Shown: positions 7,232 to 13,822, numbered from the stretch's first letter. The stretch: 19,452 nucleotides of DNA from an uncultured Alistipes sp. (GCA_900544195.1 UQUJ01000058.1:1-19452), one strand, 5' to 3'. Program-made: numbers and translations. The notes: generated by a model from the letters alone, not told the origin.

Positions 7232-7478
7232 TGAACGATCAGCGCGACATATAGAAAGTGTTTTCACGGTCTTTCCAAGGAAATGTGGTAGTTTTCAAAG
7301 AAGAAAAGACAATGGACAGCACTCATTCTTCTTTTAGAATATGTGATAAGTGGATTAACGCCCTCTTGTTCATTATATCTATTTGAGTGTGGAGTATTGC
7401 ACGTCTTGTCTTCTTCTAGGTTCTACCACAACCTCCTTAGGGACAGATGGACTTAACTCCACACTTTCTTTATACAGA
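7232..7478 (+). ncRNA. Candidate structured RNA or leader: long irregular hairpin
   Basis: The two halves of this segment are complementary in a consistent nested order. AGAAAGTGT 7253-7261 pairs with ACACTTTCT 7461-7469; CC-AAGG 7275-7280 with CCTT-a-GG 7435-7441; GTGGTAG 7285-7291 with CTACCAC 7423-7429; 7298-7310 with 7403-7415 (12 of 13 pairs); CACTCA 7320-7325 with TGAGTG 7384-7389. The result is a rod of about 230 nt broken by internal loops. It starts just after a Bacteroidota-type promoter. The shape recalls 6S-like RNAs, but no family match is claimed. It could instead be a regulatory leader for the ORFs at 7447-7687, since the start codon at 7447 lies inside the 3' arm. An alternative 10-bp pairing (7386-7395 with 7456-7465) competes with it. 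Confidence 0.3.
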
Positions 7479-7560
7479 TTTTCCAGAGTTGGGAGTTGAG
7501 CTGGACAACTGTAAATTGATTGATTTATGGGATTTACAAAAAAACAATGACCGTCATTGA
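7447..7560 (+). CDS. Small ORF of 37 residues, possible first half of a split gene
   Basis: The frame runs from ATG 7447 to TGA 7558-7560 and encodes an acidic 37-residue peptide (MDLTPHFLYTDFPELG...). It overlaps the next small ORF by 14 nt in the +1 frame. The overlap lies directly after an A7 run at 7538-7544. If one A of that run were missing, the two frames would fuse into a single protein of nearly 80 residues. I do not recognise the sequence. Choices are two coupled small genes, one gene split by a homopolymer indel, or one gene restored by slippage on the A7 run. Coding status is uncertain. Confidence 0.35.
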   Translation: MDLTPHFLYTDFPELGVELDNCKLIDLWDLQKNNDRH

Positions 7561-7687
7561 ACTTCCGAAAAAAGAACTCAATGACGCAGACACTGTTGGT
7601 TTTCCGTTATTTGAAGAATTACTTAAGTCGGTAGAGGAAGCTCTTAATGAAGGCAAACCTGTCCTGCTTGTACCAACAGAAAACTAA
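7547..7687 (+). CDS. Small acidic protein of 46 residues, unknown function
   Basis: ATG 7547 to TAA 7685-7687 encodes 46 residues. The product reads like a genuine soluble protein: MTVIELPKKEL, then an amphipathic acidic helix (LFEELLKSVEEALNEGKP), then VLLVPTEN. It ends 10 nt before a perfect 14-bp hairpin (7698-7734), as a real last gene would. It begins inside the end of the 37-residue ORF at 7447. It may be an independent small gene or the C-terminal part of a fused protein (see that entry). The helix-turn-strand pattern is compatible with a small antitoxin or adaptor fold, but I see no diagnostic motif and assign no function. Confidence 0.5.
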   Translation: MTVIELPKKELNDADTVGFPLFEELLKSVEEALNEGKPVLLVPTEN

Positions 7688-7697
7688 TTGCTATTGA

Positions 7698-7734
7698 GCC
7701 GAATATGCAAGATCTTTTTGCTTGCATATTCGGC
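7698..7734 (+). terminator. Perfect 14-bp hairpin after the small ORFs
   Basis: GCCGAATATGCAAG (7698-7711) and CTTGCATATTCGGC (7721-7734) are perfectly complementary around a 9-nt loop containing TTTTT. There is no strong T-run after the 3' arm, so termination is probable but not certain. Position directly after the stop at 7687 supports it. Confidence 0.6.
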
Positions 7735-7816
7735 ATCTATTACTTATGATTCACAACCAAAGATGTCTCTTTTAGGTAGTCAACCTAAAAATTAGCAAAT
7801 AACCAACAAAGAAAGT

Positions 7817-8480
7817 ATGATAATAACATCAAAATGCCCACATTGTGGAGCTCAAGTTACCTTCTCCGAAAAAGACAAGGCAATTATATGTAAGTATTGT
7901 GATTCTGTTATTTCTATTCATGATGTAGATAACAGCACTGCGTTCCAATCTAATAATGTAATTCTGAAAGAGGTAAAACCAGAATTGAGATATGTGTTAT
8001 CTGAAGATGTAAAATTGGGTGACAAGCATTACTGAAATGGAGGAGAACTTTGGATTACAGATAAAGAAATACTCGTTAAACCCCTAAAATTCTTTGGTAG
8101 TCTTACCGATTCATATATGAGTCTAGAAGAGATTACAGGATATGGAGTTTTCCCTGGGGCAATAACTGAAAAAATGCCTAATGATATGTGGCCATGACGA
8201 AAATGGGGCCAAGAGTTTCGAAATAGGGGTATTTATCGGTCAGGCTAATGACATACTGAACAATATTGAATTTTACCGCCGCCAGATATTCATAAGCAAA
8301 GGAGAGAAACCACAAGAGGTAACTGGTTTCGATATGCCCACTCCTACAGGTATCATCTATCCGGGAAAAGAAATGCAATGGCTAACAAAATTTCTTGGGA
8401 ACAATGGTAAACAGAAAATCGTTACATTTTGTATTCTCTTCGTACTTATAACGGTTATTATTATGGCCTTGTCTGAATAG
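7817..8480 (+). pseudogene. Broken zinc-ribbon / PH-like membrane protein gene
   Basis: Three frame segments read as one protein. Residues 1-72 hold a zinc ribbon (C7/C10/C25/C28, CPHCG...CKYC). An in-frame TGA stands at 8033-8035, after which coding character continues in the same frame (NGGELWITDKEILVKP, then an acidic stretch to about 8175). A shift of +1 near 8180 opens the last 99 residues (8181-8480), ending in a C-terminal membrane helix (VTFCILFVLITVIIMAL). The middle, with its GELWITDKEILV strand pattern, resembles bacterial PH-like (GRAM/DUF304-type) domains. Two independent lesions make a pseudogene the best call. Zinc-ribbon/TM proteins commonly accompany YdjI-like SPFH genes, and one follows here at 8582, so this was probably the first gene of that operon. 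Confidence 0.65.
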
Positions 8481-8581
8481 TTCTAATTATGGAAGAAACA
8501 TCCACTCTAGGTTTGCATGTCACAATAGTAACTATTATCTGACGCAAGCCTAAAAGGGCATAATTCCGTAAATAATCACTT
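8481..8581 (+). other. Short gap with a possible degraded 17-codon ORF
   Basis: ATG 8489 starts MEETSTLGLHVTIVTII and stops at TGA. The same frame continues with RKPKRA before TAA, giving a membrane helix followed by a basic tail if the TGA were sense. This may be another decayed small gene of the operon; support is weak. Confidence 0.2.
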
Positions 8582-9961
8582 ATGGGAATATTTTCCAAAA
8601 ATTCAAACGGAGGCATAATGAATGTCATCCGTTGTGATGAGAAAGAATATCTTGTCTGGAAGTGGCGTCCTGACAATCAAGAGTTAGGAGCGAGCAAGCG
8701 TGAGAATGGAATCAGATTCGGGAGTTGCCTTCGCGTCATGGATGGCGAGATGTCGATACTGGTATATTCCTCGAAAGATAAGGAGGATTGCCAGGATATT
8801 GTCATCGGCCCTCAGGACAAAATCATAAACACGGCAAATTTTCCGGTCTTGGCAAGTATCGTCGGCCTTGCCTATGGTGGCGACACTCCATTTCAAGCGG
8901 AAGTATATTTCATCAACCTCGCCCAAAACGCACAATTGTTCTTCGGTGTACCATATTTTGATGTTTTTGACCCAAGGTACCCAGACCTTCCTGTACCGGT
9001 GTCTGTTCGAGGAACCATCACATTCAACATCACAGACTATAAGACCTTTATCAAGAATAATCGTCTGATCAACTTTGACATTGACGATTTCAAGAGACAA
9101 ATAAAGGCAGCTGTGATGAAATATGCGAAAAGCATCATAATCAATATGCCGACTTCACACAAGATTCCGGTGGTTCAATTGGAAAGTAACATTCTTGAAG
9201 TCAATGATGCACTTGAAAATTATTTAAGACCACGGTTTGAAAATGACTTTGGAGTCAATCTTAAAGTTCTTGACATTGAGGCTATTGAAATCAACAAGGA
9301 CACCCCTGCATATAAAGAACTGAAAAAAGTCACAGCAGACATCACTTCGAACACAGTTCTGGCACAGTCTGACGTAAATATTCAGAATCTTAAAGATACC
9401 CAACGTATCTCAGCCGAGAATATGGAGGAATCATTGCGTATCCAAAGAGAAGAAATGCAACGAGCGCAAAGACTTCAGACGGAATCCACATATTTCGGAT
9501 CCCACTCGTTCGACCGTCAGGCTGATGTGATGCAGACAGCAGCCGAGTCTTTAGGCAAACTTGGAGGTTCTGGAGTGGATGGCTCCGGTGATGGATTCAA
9601 CCCGGCAGGGATGATGACCGGAATGATGATGGGAACCGCAATCGGAGGTCAGATGACAGGAATGATCAATCAAATGGGGCAGAATGTCGGTATCCAGTCA
9701 GGGACCGGTGGTAATGTTCCTCCATTAAATGTCAAACAACAAATGCCGTTCTTTGTCTATCTTGATAACCAGCAAAAAGGACCATTCAATGAGCCACAAC
9801 TAATCTCAATGATTCAGTCCGGCCAGTTGGCTCAAGATACTTATGTATGGACTCAAGGAATGGAGCAATGGGCTATGGCCAAAGATACTGGGTTAAGCCG
9901 CTTATTTACTTCCGGCAACACTGTTCCTCCTCCTTTCCCACCGGTACCACCAATAAAATGA
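8582..9961 (+). CDS. SPFH-domain protein (YdjI-like) with C-terminal GYF_2 domain
   Basis: A 459-residue protein. About residues 20-265 form an SPFH (stomatin/prohibitin/flotillin) domain of the bacterial YdjI or 'virion core protein-like' branch, starting with the typical MGIFxK...YLVWKW leader. A polar helical segment follows (about 265-315, with ENMEESLRIQREEMQRAQ), then a Gly/Met-rich stretch (340-375, GMMTGMMMGTAIGGQMTGM). A GYF_2 (DUF4339) domain spans about 390-442 (YLDNQQKGPFNEPQLISMI...WTQGMEQW), with a Pro-rich tail. SPFH proteins assemble into membrane-associated rings; YdjI-type ones associate with PspA-like membrane-stress proteins. GYF_2 domains bind proline-rich partners, which the tail itself could supply. 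ATG 8582 is favoured over 8618, which has a GGAGG upstream, because the family begins with MGxF. A second GYF_2 gene follows 6 nt later. Confidence 0.85.
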   Translation: MGIFSKNSNGGIMNVIRCDEKEYLVWKWRPDNQELGASKRENGIRFGSCLRVMDGEMSILVYSSKDKEDCQDIVIGPQDKIINTANFPVLASIVGLAYGGDTPFQAEVYFINLAQNAQLFFGVPYFDVFDPRYPDLPVPVSVRGTITFNITDYKTFIKNNRLINFDIDDFKRQIKAAVMKYAKSIIINMPTSHKIPVVQLESNILEVNDALENYLRPRFENDFGVNLKVLDIEAIEINKDTPAYKELKKVTADITSNTVLAQSDVNIQNLKDTQRISAENMEESLRIQREEMQRAQRLQTESTYFGSHSFDRQADVMQTAAESLGKLGGSGVDGSGDGFNPAGMMTGMMMGTAIGGQMTGMINQMGQNVGIQSGTGGNVPPLNVKQQMPFFVYLDNQQKGPFNEPQLISMIQSGQLAQDTYVWTQGMEQWAMAKDTGLSRLFTSGNTVPPPFPPVPPIK

Positions 9962-9967
9962 CCGAAT

Positions 9968-10324
9968 ATGCAATCTTCCGATTTTTCATCTATCCAAAAA
10001 CTGATCAGTTTCGGCATGGATTCGACATTCGCCACAAAAATGATTGAATCAATGAATGTAGCGATGTCAAATATGTCTGTTCCTGGTTCAATGACCAATT
10101 ACTTGCCTTCAGAAAATGACACGGCATCGACACAATTATGGTACGCCGTAATTGAAGGATTACCAGTAGGCCCATTGGACAAGAAGGAAATGTTATCGTT
10201 TCTACTCAATAAAAAAATCACAAAGGATTCTCTAGTTTGGCGATTGGGTATGCGCCAATGGCAAAGAGCCGAAGACGTTCCCGATGTCATCAAATTAGTT
10301 TTACAATTACCACCTAACATATGA
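9968..10324 (+). CDS. GYF_2-domain protein
   Basis: A 118-residue protein. The first 55 residues are polar and helical (SSIQKLISFGMDSTFATKMIESMN). A GYF_2 domain occupies about residues 57-110 (LWYAVIEGLPVGPLDKKEMLSFLL...SLVWRLGMRQWQRAED), with the hallmark G-P-x turn and W-x(4-6)-W. It is clearly homologous to the C-terminal domain of the SPFH protein just upstream, which suggests duplication of the domain and a shared binding partner. It starts 6 nt after the SPFH stop and its own stop overlaps the next start (ATGA at 10321), so the three genes are co-translated. It lacks a membrane segment and probably docks to the SPFH/membrane assembly as an adaptor. Confidence 0.8.
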   Translation: MQSSDFSSIQKLISFGMDSTFATKMIESMNVAMSNMSVPGSMTNYLPSENDTASTQLWYAVIEGLPVGPLDKKEMLSFLLNKKITKDSLVWRLGMRQWQRAEDVPDVIKLVLQLPPNI

Positions 10325-10665
10325 AGATAAATTTTATACTCTCAGCATTTTCCGTTGCTTTAGCAGCCTTGATGGCCTATGTAATCTATACCATCAGCAT
10401 AGGAGATAATGGTGTACTTCTCACTATTATTTCAGGAATATCCTTTTTCCTGATACTTTTTTCCGGGATAGGGATCAAATATCACAATGGACATTCCAAT
10501 GCCAACATCAAGGTGCTGTCCTCCGTGTCTTTTATAATTGCCCTGATTTCTGGGATAACCATGGCAAGGATACTAGCGGAACAATCCACAATAATCATTG
10601 TTTCCGCATTAGTGTTCCTGCTGTATTTTCTTGTACTCTACCTTATTCCTAAGTCTGGAGTCTGA
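10321..10665 (+). CDS. Small four-helix membrane protein of the SPFH operon
   Basis: A 114-residue, strongly hydrophobic protein. Four membrane helices lie at about 3-24, 30-48, 63-83 and 90-109, with short polar loops (KYHNGHSNAN at about 51-60). The ATG overlaps the stop of the GYF_2 gene (ATGA), so translation is coupled. I recognise no family. From the context it is likely the membrane anchor or partner of the SPFH/GYF_2 pair. A hairpin follows at 10739-10772. Confidence 0.7.
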   Translation: MKINFILSAFSVALAALMAYVIYTISIGDNGVLLTIISGISFFLILFSGIGIKYHNGHSNANIKVLSSVSFIIALISGITMARILAEQSTIIIVSALVFLLYFLVLYLIPKSGV

Positions 10666-10738
10666 TCCGATAAGGTTTTTAAGTTGCAAAAAAGGACTTG
10701 GATCAAGCGTGTAAGGAGAGCGTTTCCGCTTCTGAATG

Positions 10739-10772
10739 CTCCCGTTGAAAGTAATTCACAACTTGACGGGAG
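10739..10772 (+). terminator. Hairpin downstream of the SPFH operon
   Basis: CTCCCGT (10739-10745) pairs with ACGGGAG (10766-10772), with further AGT/ACT pairing inside around an 8-nt loop. It stands 74 nt after the last stop. No T-run follows, so this is a tentative terminator. Confidence 0.35.
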
Positions 10773-10997
10773 ATATATCACTTAAAACTGATGCTTTGGA
10801 ACTACGTTCGCTCTCTTGGGAGACGAATAGGGGCGAAAGTGTTGCCTGAGAGTGATGCGTGGAGGTCTTATGCAACGAATTTGGGCTAAAATGCTGCCGA
10901 AGAGCTTAAAAAAAATATGGGTGGGATATTGCCGCCAAGTTCACGTCAGACGGTTCGGCAATCGGTACGGTCCGATAGGTTCAATATGGCCGGTACG

Positions 10998-11019
10998 CTT
11001 CGACAAGCTCAGCGACCGG
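10998..11019 (+). repeat. REP-like element copy
   Basis: CTTCGACAAGCTCAGCGACC, then GG. It is the best-preserved copy of the dispersed family in this window. Flanking CCGGT (10990-10994) and ACCGG (11015-11019) allow a small stem. It lies 19 bp beyond the ATPase stop. Confidence 0.65.
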
Positions 11020-11037
11020 AAAGCCTTGACAATGGAG

Positions 11038-12102
11038 TCAGTCTTGCCTTAATATCCATTGCTTAAAGAACGGGTCCTCCAATTCATAGTGGTCGGAATA
11101 GATTGCATATCCGTCCTTTTGAAGACGCTTCAGGGCACTGTAGATGGTGCTTGTCCGATACTCGCCATCCTGAAGAGATTTTCCGCCGGCCAAGCGCTGA
11201 AGAATCCAACGGTTAGTACGCTTGAACCCCATCCAGATGCGTTCATAGTCAAGAGCGTGTGACACAACAATGTGATCGACCGCAGCCTGAAGAACATCCT
11301 CAGATTCAGGTTGCAAAACACCAATCTGCCATACGTTCGCAGCCAATTGCTGCGAATAATATGGATGACATTCCGTGAAGTTCAGAATACGGTCAGCCAA
11401 AACGTTGCAGGATTCCGGAAAAACAGTCGAGAGTCTCTCTACAAGATAGTCATAAAAGTCTTGTCTTGGTAGTTTTCCAAGTCTCATCAGCTCACCAAAA
11501 TGATAGAACGGAGATTTTTTGTTCTCAAAAATATCGGTCATCATACTTTCCTGGCTCCCCAGAAGAATGTAATTGATGTGTTTCTGTTCCTGCATTATGG
11601 AACGGAGTTGCCTGTCCAAATCGCTTGAGATGTCCTTGATCTCTTGAAACTCATCCAACACAACAATAAGCCTATCTTTCTCTGAGTGAGCACGCTCAAG
11701 CAGATTCAAGACATCTTCAAGCAAAACCTCTTCCGATGCGCTGGATTGGAATGACACATCCATAGCACCGGTCACCGGGTTTGTTGAAATCATCGGAACT
11801 ATCCGAAAATGAGCTATCAGGTGCCGTATTCTCTCCAAAGGATGTACCTTGAAGAATTCCCTAAGCAGTTTTGCGGACAAATCTGATACGGATGTCACTG
11901 ACTGTAGATTCAGAGTGATGCTTTTCCGGCCGCTTTCTTTCACGGCCTTTGCGACGAGACTGCTCTTGCCGAACCGCCGCGGACTAATCATGACCAAATG
12001 ATTGGCACTCTTTATAAATTGCTCTATGTAAGCCACTTCAGTCACTCTGTCTGTAAAATAGCCGGCTTCCACTATAGTTCCGAACTTGAAAGGATTCTCC
12101 AT
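11038..12102 (-). CDS. AAA-type ATPase of the archaeal-ATPase/STAND-like family
   Basis: A 354-residue protein. The Walker A motif is SPRRFGKSS (40-48), the Walker B LIVVLDEFQEI (145-155, D150-E151) and the sensor strand INYILLGSQE (about 172-182). A helical region and a C-terminal winged helix follow (KSLQDGEYRTSTIYSALKRLQKDGYAI...). The N-terminus NPFKFGTIVEAGYFTDR is typical of this group, which is abundant in Bacteroidota, often as lone genes of unclear role; links to defence, toxin-like functions or DNA binding have been proposed for relatives. No nuclease domain is fused. I chose ATG 12102: the longer frame begins at a TTG (12141) that overlaps the TAGTTTTG promoter element at 12139-12146. 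It appears to be a single-gene unit on the same strand as rsgA. Confidence 0.82.
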   Translation of the reverse strand: MENPFKFGTIVEAGYFTDRVTEVAYIEQFIKSANHLVMISPRRFGKSSLVAKAVKESGRKSITLNLQSVTSVSDLSAKLLREFFKVHPLERIRHLIAHFRIVPMISTNPVTGAMDVSFQSSASEEVLLEDVLNLLERAHSEKDRLIVVLDEFQEIKDISSDLDRQLRSIMQEQKHINYILLGSQESMMTDIFENKKSPFYHFGELMRLGKLPRQDFYDYLVERLSTVFPESCNVLADRILNFTECHPYYSQQLAANVWQIGVLQPESEDVLQAAVDHIVVSHALDYERIWMGFKRTNRWILQRLAGGKSLQDGEYRTSTIYSALKRLQKDGYAIYSDHYELEDPFFKQWILRQD

Positions 12103-12138
12103 ACTACGTATTTTTTCGTTACGACTTTTTTCGTAATG

Positions 12139-12146
12139 CAAAACTA
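12139..12146 (-). promoter_or_regulatory. -7 promoter element of the ATPase gene
   Basis: The minus strand reads TAGTTTTG, which fits TAnnTTTG, 37 nt upstream of the chosen ATG. It overlaps the only alternative upstream start (TTG 12141), which argues for the ATG. No good -33 box at 19-21 nt. Confidence 0.4.
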
Positions 12147-12216
12147 ACGTTTTTCAGTCAAACATCCTAATCAGGAAACTATTTGTTGAGCAATTTGTCT
12201 TGTAACAGAGCTTTCA

Positions 12217-13167
12217 CTACCTGAACTTCTTGTCCTCTTCGAGCATTCCGAGGTAGGAGTTGTAGCGCTCGGCGGAGATTTGGCCGGCATCCACGGCTTG
12301 CTTGACGGCGCAGCCAGGCTCGTGGGTGTGGGTGCAGGGGGTGAAACGGCAGTCGTGGGAGAATTTGAGCATCTCGGGGAAGTAGAGGGCAATCTCTTCT
12401 TTTTCAAGATGGACAAGGCCAAAGCCTCTAAGACCGGGGGAATCAATGATGAAGCCTCCGGAACTTAACGGGTACATCTCGTACAATGATGTTGTGTGGC
12501 GGCCCTGGAGGTGGGCCAACGAAATGTTGCCGACCTTCGGGTTCAGAGACGGATCCAAAGCCTTGATGATGGAGGACTTCCCTACTCCGGACTCTCCGGA
12601 GAAAAGGCAGATGTGACCTTCCTCCGGCGAACCTATCGCCGCTTTCAACTCATCAATGCCCTCACCTGTCAGAGCTGAAGTCTCGATGACCGGATAGCCG
12701 GCGCTCTCATAGATGCGATGAAAATCAGCGAGTTGCTCAGGAAATTCTTTTCTGAATATGTCAACCTTGTTCAGGACGATGGTGGCCGGGATGCCATAGA
12801 CCTCGCAGGTCACCAGAAGCCTGTCCAGAAACGGGAGCTTGATCTCCGGGAAAAACAGGGTCACGACTATGAAAGCGCGGTCCAGATTGGCTGCGATCAC
12901 GTGCGACTGCCTGGAAAGGTTGGTCGAGCGGCGTATCACGTAGTTCTTGCGGTCAAGCACCTCGACGATCGAGGCCGGATGCGTGGCGGAGGGTTCTTCT
13001 GAATATTCATAAGTCACCCTGTCGCCGACGGCCACGGGGTTGGTCGCATCGCTGCCTTTCAGACGCACCTTACCTTTGAGCACCGCTGGAAAAGGCTGCC
13101 AATCCGGCAACCTCGAAAGCAGGAAATGGCTTCCCGCGTTTTTGACAACTGTCGCTTGTCCTTTCAT
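12217..13167 (-). CDS. rsgA: Ribosome small-subunit-dependent GTPase A
   Basis: RsgA (YjeQ) is a circularly permuted GTPase that docks on the 30S subunit late in assembly. This 316-residue copy has an OB fold at about 1-70. The permuted G motifs are G4 NKVD (133-136), G5 SAL (164-166), G1 GESGVGKS (191-198) and G3 DSPG (242-245). A C-terminal zinc finger binds through C273, C278, H280 and C286 (CRFTPCTH...GC). All expected residues are present and the length is normal. The ATG at 13167 is chosen over a TTG four codons earlier, because that TTG coincides with the promoter element CAAAGATA (minus-strand TATCTTTG, 13177-13184) and would precede the transcription start. It stands alone between the ATPase gene and a repeat-rich gap. 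Confidence 0.96.
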   Translation of the reverse strand: MKGQATVVKNAGSHFLLSRLPDWQPFPAVLKGKVRLKGSDATNPVAVGDRVTYEYSEEPSATHPASIVEVLDRKNYVIRRSTNLSRQSHVIAANLDRAFIVVTLFFPEIKLPFLDRLLVTCEVYGIPATIVLNKVDIFRKEFPEQLADFHRIYESAGYPVIETSALTGEGIDELKAAIGSPEEGHICLFSGESGVGKSSIIKALDPSLNPKVGNISLAHLQGRHTTSLYEMYPLSSGGFIIDSPGLRGFGLVHLEKEEIALYFPEMLKFSHDCRFTPCTHTHEPGCAVKQAVDAGQISAERYNSYLGMLEEDKKFR

Positions 13168-13176
13168 ATTCAAGGA

Positions 13177-13208
13177 CAAAGATAATGAAAAATCTCGTGG
13201 CAGACAAC
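13177..13208 (-). promoter_or_regulatory. rsgA promoter
   Basis: The minus strand reads TATCTTTG (13177-13184), with GTTG at 13205-13208 as -33 box and a 20-nt spacer. This is a good Bacteroidota sigma-ABfr-type promoter. The leader would be very short, about 5 nt before the ATG at 13167. Confidence 0.65.
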
Positions 13209-13343
13209 ATTTTGAGAATCAACAGATAAGCCATATAGTCCAGTCATATTTTCGGCACCAGATCTCATGTTCAAAATATTTACTATCAACGGATTAAATG
13301 CCACGCAACTTCTAACAGCCCCTGCCCCGACATGTTGATGCTT

Positions 13344-13366
13344 CTTCGGCAGGCTCAGCAACCGAA
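13344..13366 (+). repeat. Diverged REP-like copy at the head of a tandem array
   Basis: CTTCGGCAGGCTCAGCAACC at 13344-13363 matches the REP-like family with a few changes. It merges directly into the first unit of the 30-bp tandem repeat, whose GCTCAGCAACCGAA core is the same sequence. Confidence 0.5.
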
Positions 13367-13500
13367 CTCTCTGCAACAGCACGCTCAGCAACCGAACGCT
13401 CTGCAACAGCACGCTAAGCAACCGAACGCTCTGTAACAGCACGCTAAGCAACCGAACGCTCTGCAACAGCACGCTAAGCAACCGAACGCTAAGCAACCGA
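13351..13500. repeat. 30-bp tandem repeat (minisatellite), four full units plus a diverged fifth
   Basis: Units start at 13351, 13381, 13411, 13441 and 13471, exactly every 30 bp. The consensus begins ACGCTAAGCAACCGAACGCT and ends CTGCAACAGC. Units differ by only one to three bases, and the fifth breaks down after 20 bp. There are no spacers, so it is not a CRISPR array. Inverted-repeat-like flanks contain CCCCGACATGT (13325-13335) and ACATGTCAAGCGGGG (13511-13525). The minus strand can be read as a Leu/Ser repeat peptide, which I do not take as a gene. Confidence 0.85.
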
Positions 13501-13633
13501 GTAACCGCCCACATGTCAAGCGGGGTCACTTGGCAGCGAGCGTAGGCTACACGATCGCAAAATCAGCAAACGCAGAATTGGCAGCCGATAGAATTCCGCT
13601 CCAAAGACAATTCGGCCTCATACCCAGCAGCCA

Positions 13634-13795
13634 GAAGAAATTTCATTCCTGAATTATTCACGTTACAAAAATCGAGTCCACTTGAAAAAGTCTTTTTTTG
13701 AAAAACATGTGCCACACAGGTACTTCCAACAGGGGTAAAAAGTGGCGAATGGTACTTTTTCAAGTGGACTCAAAATTCAGGAATGAAATTTCTTC
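13634..13795. mobile_element. Nested inverted-repeat element, MITE-like or IS remnant
   Basis: Outer arms 13634-13655 and 13774-13795 are perfect 22-bp inverted repeats. Inner arms 13674-13691 and 13754-13771 are perfect 18-bp inverted repeats (GAGTCCACTTGAAAAAGT). The inner element spans 98 bp and carries no ORF. The left side has an 18-nt spacer between arms containing ATTCACGTTAC; the right has two bases. No target duplication is evident outside the outer arms. The size and the long terminal repeats fit a non-autonomous element or an internally deleted IS. Confidence 0.65.
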
Positions 13796-13822
13796 CGGCC
13801 GTCAAAGACCAAGGTCACTACA

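Larger units (their letters stand above)
10666..11037. other. Gap between convergent units, no convincing gene
   Basis: These 372 bp separate the SPFH operon (plus) from the ATPase gene (minus). They contain the 10739-10772 hairpin and a REP-like copy at 10998-11019 enclosed by CCGGT/ACCGG. A TGATGCTTTGG segment near 10790 resembles one near 7065. The plus-strand frame at 10852-11052 has no coding character and includes the REP copy. Confidence 0.5.
13168..13822. other. Repeat-rich intergenic region between rsgA and queF
   Basis: These 655 bp hold the rsgA promoter, the REP-derived 30-bp array (13351-13500) and the nested inverted repeat (13634-13795). No ORF here has coding character. The remaining unique parts (13209-13324 and 13526-13633) show nothing I can name. 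Confidence 0.6.

Noticed and set aside
7534..7560. Programmed -1 frameshift at A AAA AAC
   Set aside because: The heptamer is in frame, but a -1 shift meets TGA at the second codon; the downstream ORF needs a +1 change.
8033..8035. UGA read as tryptophan in the zinc-ribbon gene
   Set aside because: Tryptophan would fit the local pattern, but neighbouring genes end with TGA (for example the SPFH gene), and a frameshift also breaks this gene; decay is simpler.
10852..11052. Plus-strand frame of 66 codons between the SPFH operon and the ATPase
   Set aside because: Composition is not protein-like, it runs through a REP-like copy and overlaps the ATPase gene end.
13351..13500. CRISPR array
   Set aside because: The 30-bp units are directly contiguous with no unique spacers, and no cas genes are present.
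13170..13529. Minus-strand frame of 119 codons with Leu-Leu-Ser-Val repeats
   Set aside because: The peptide repeats only mirror the 30-bp tandem DNA array, there is no other domain, and it overlaps the rsgA promoter.
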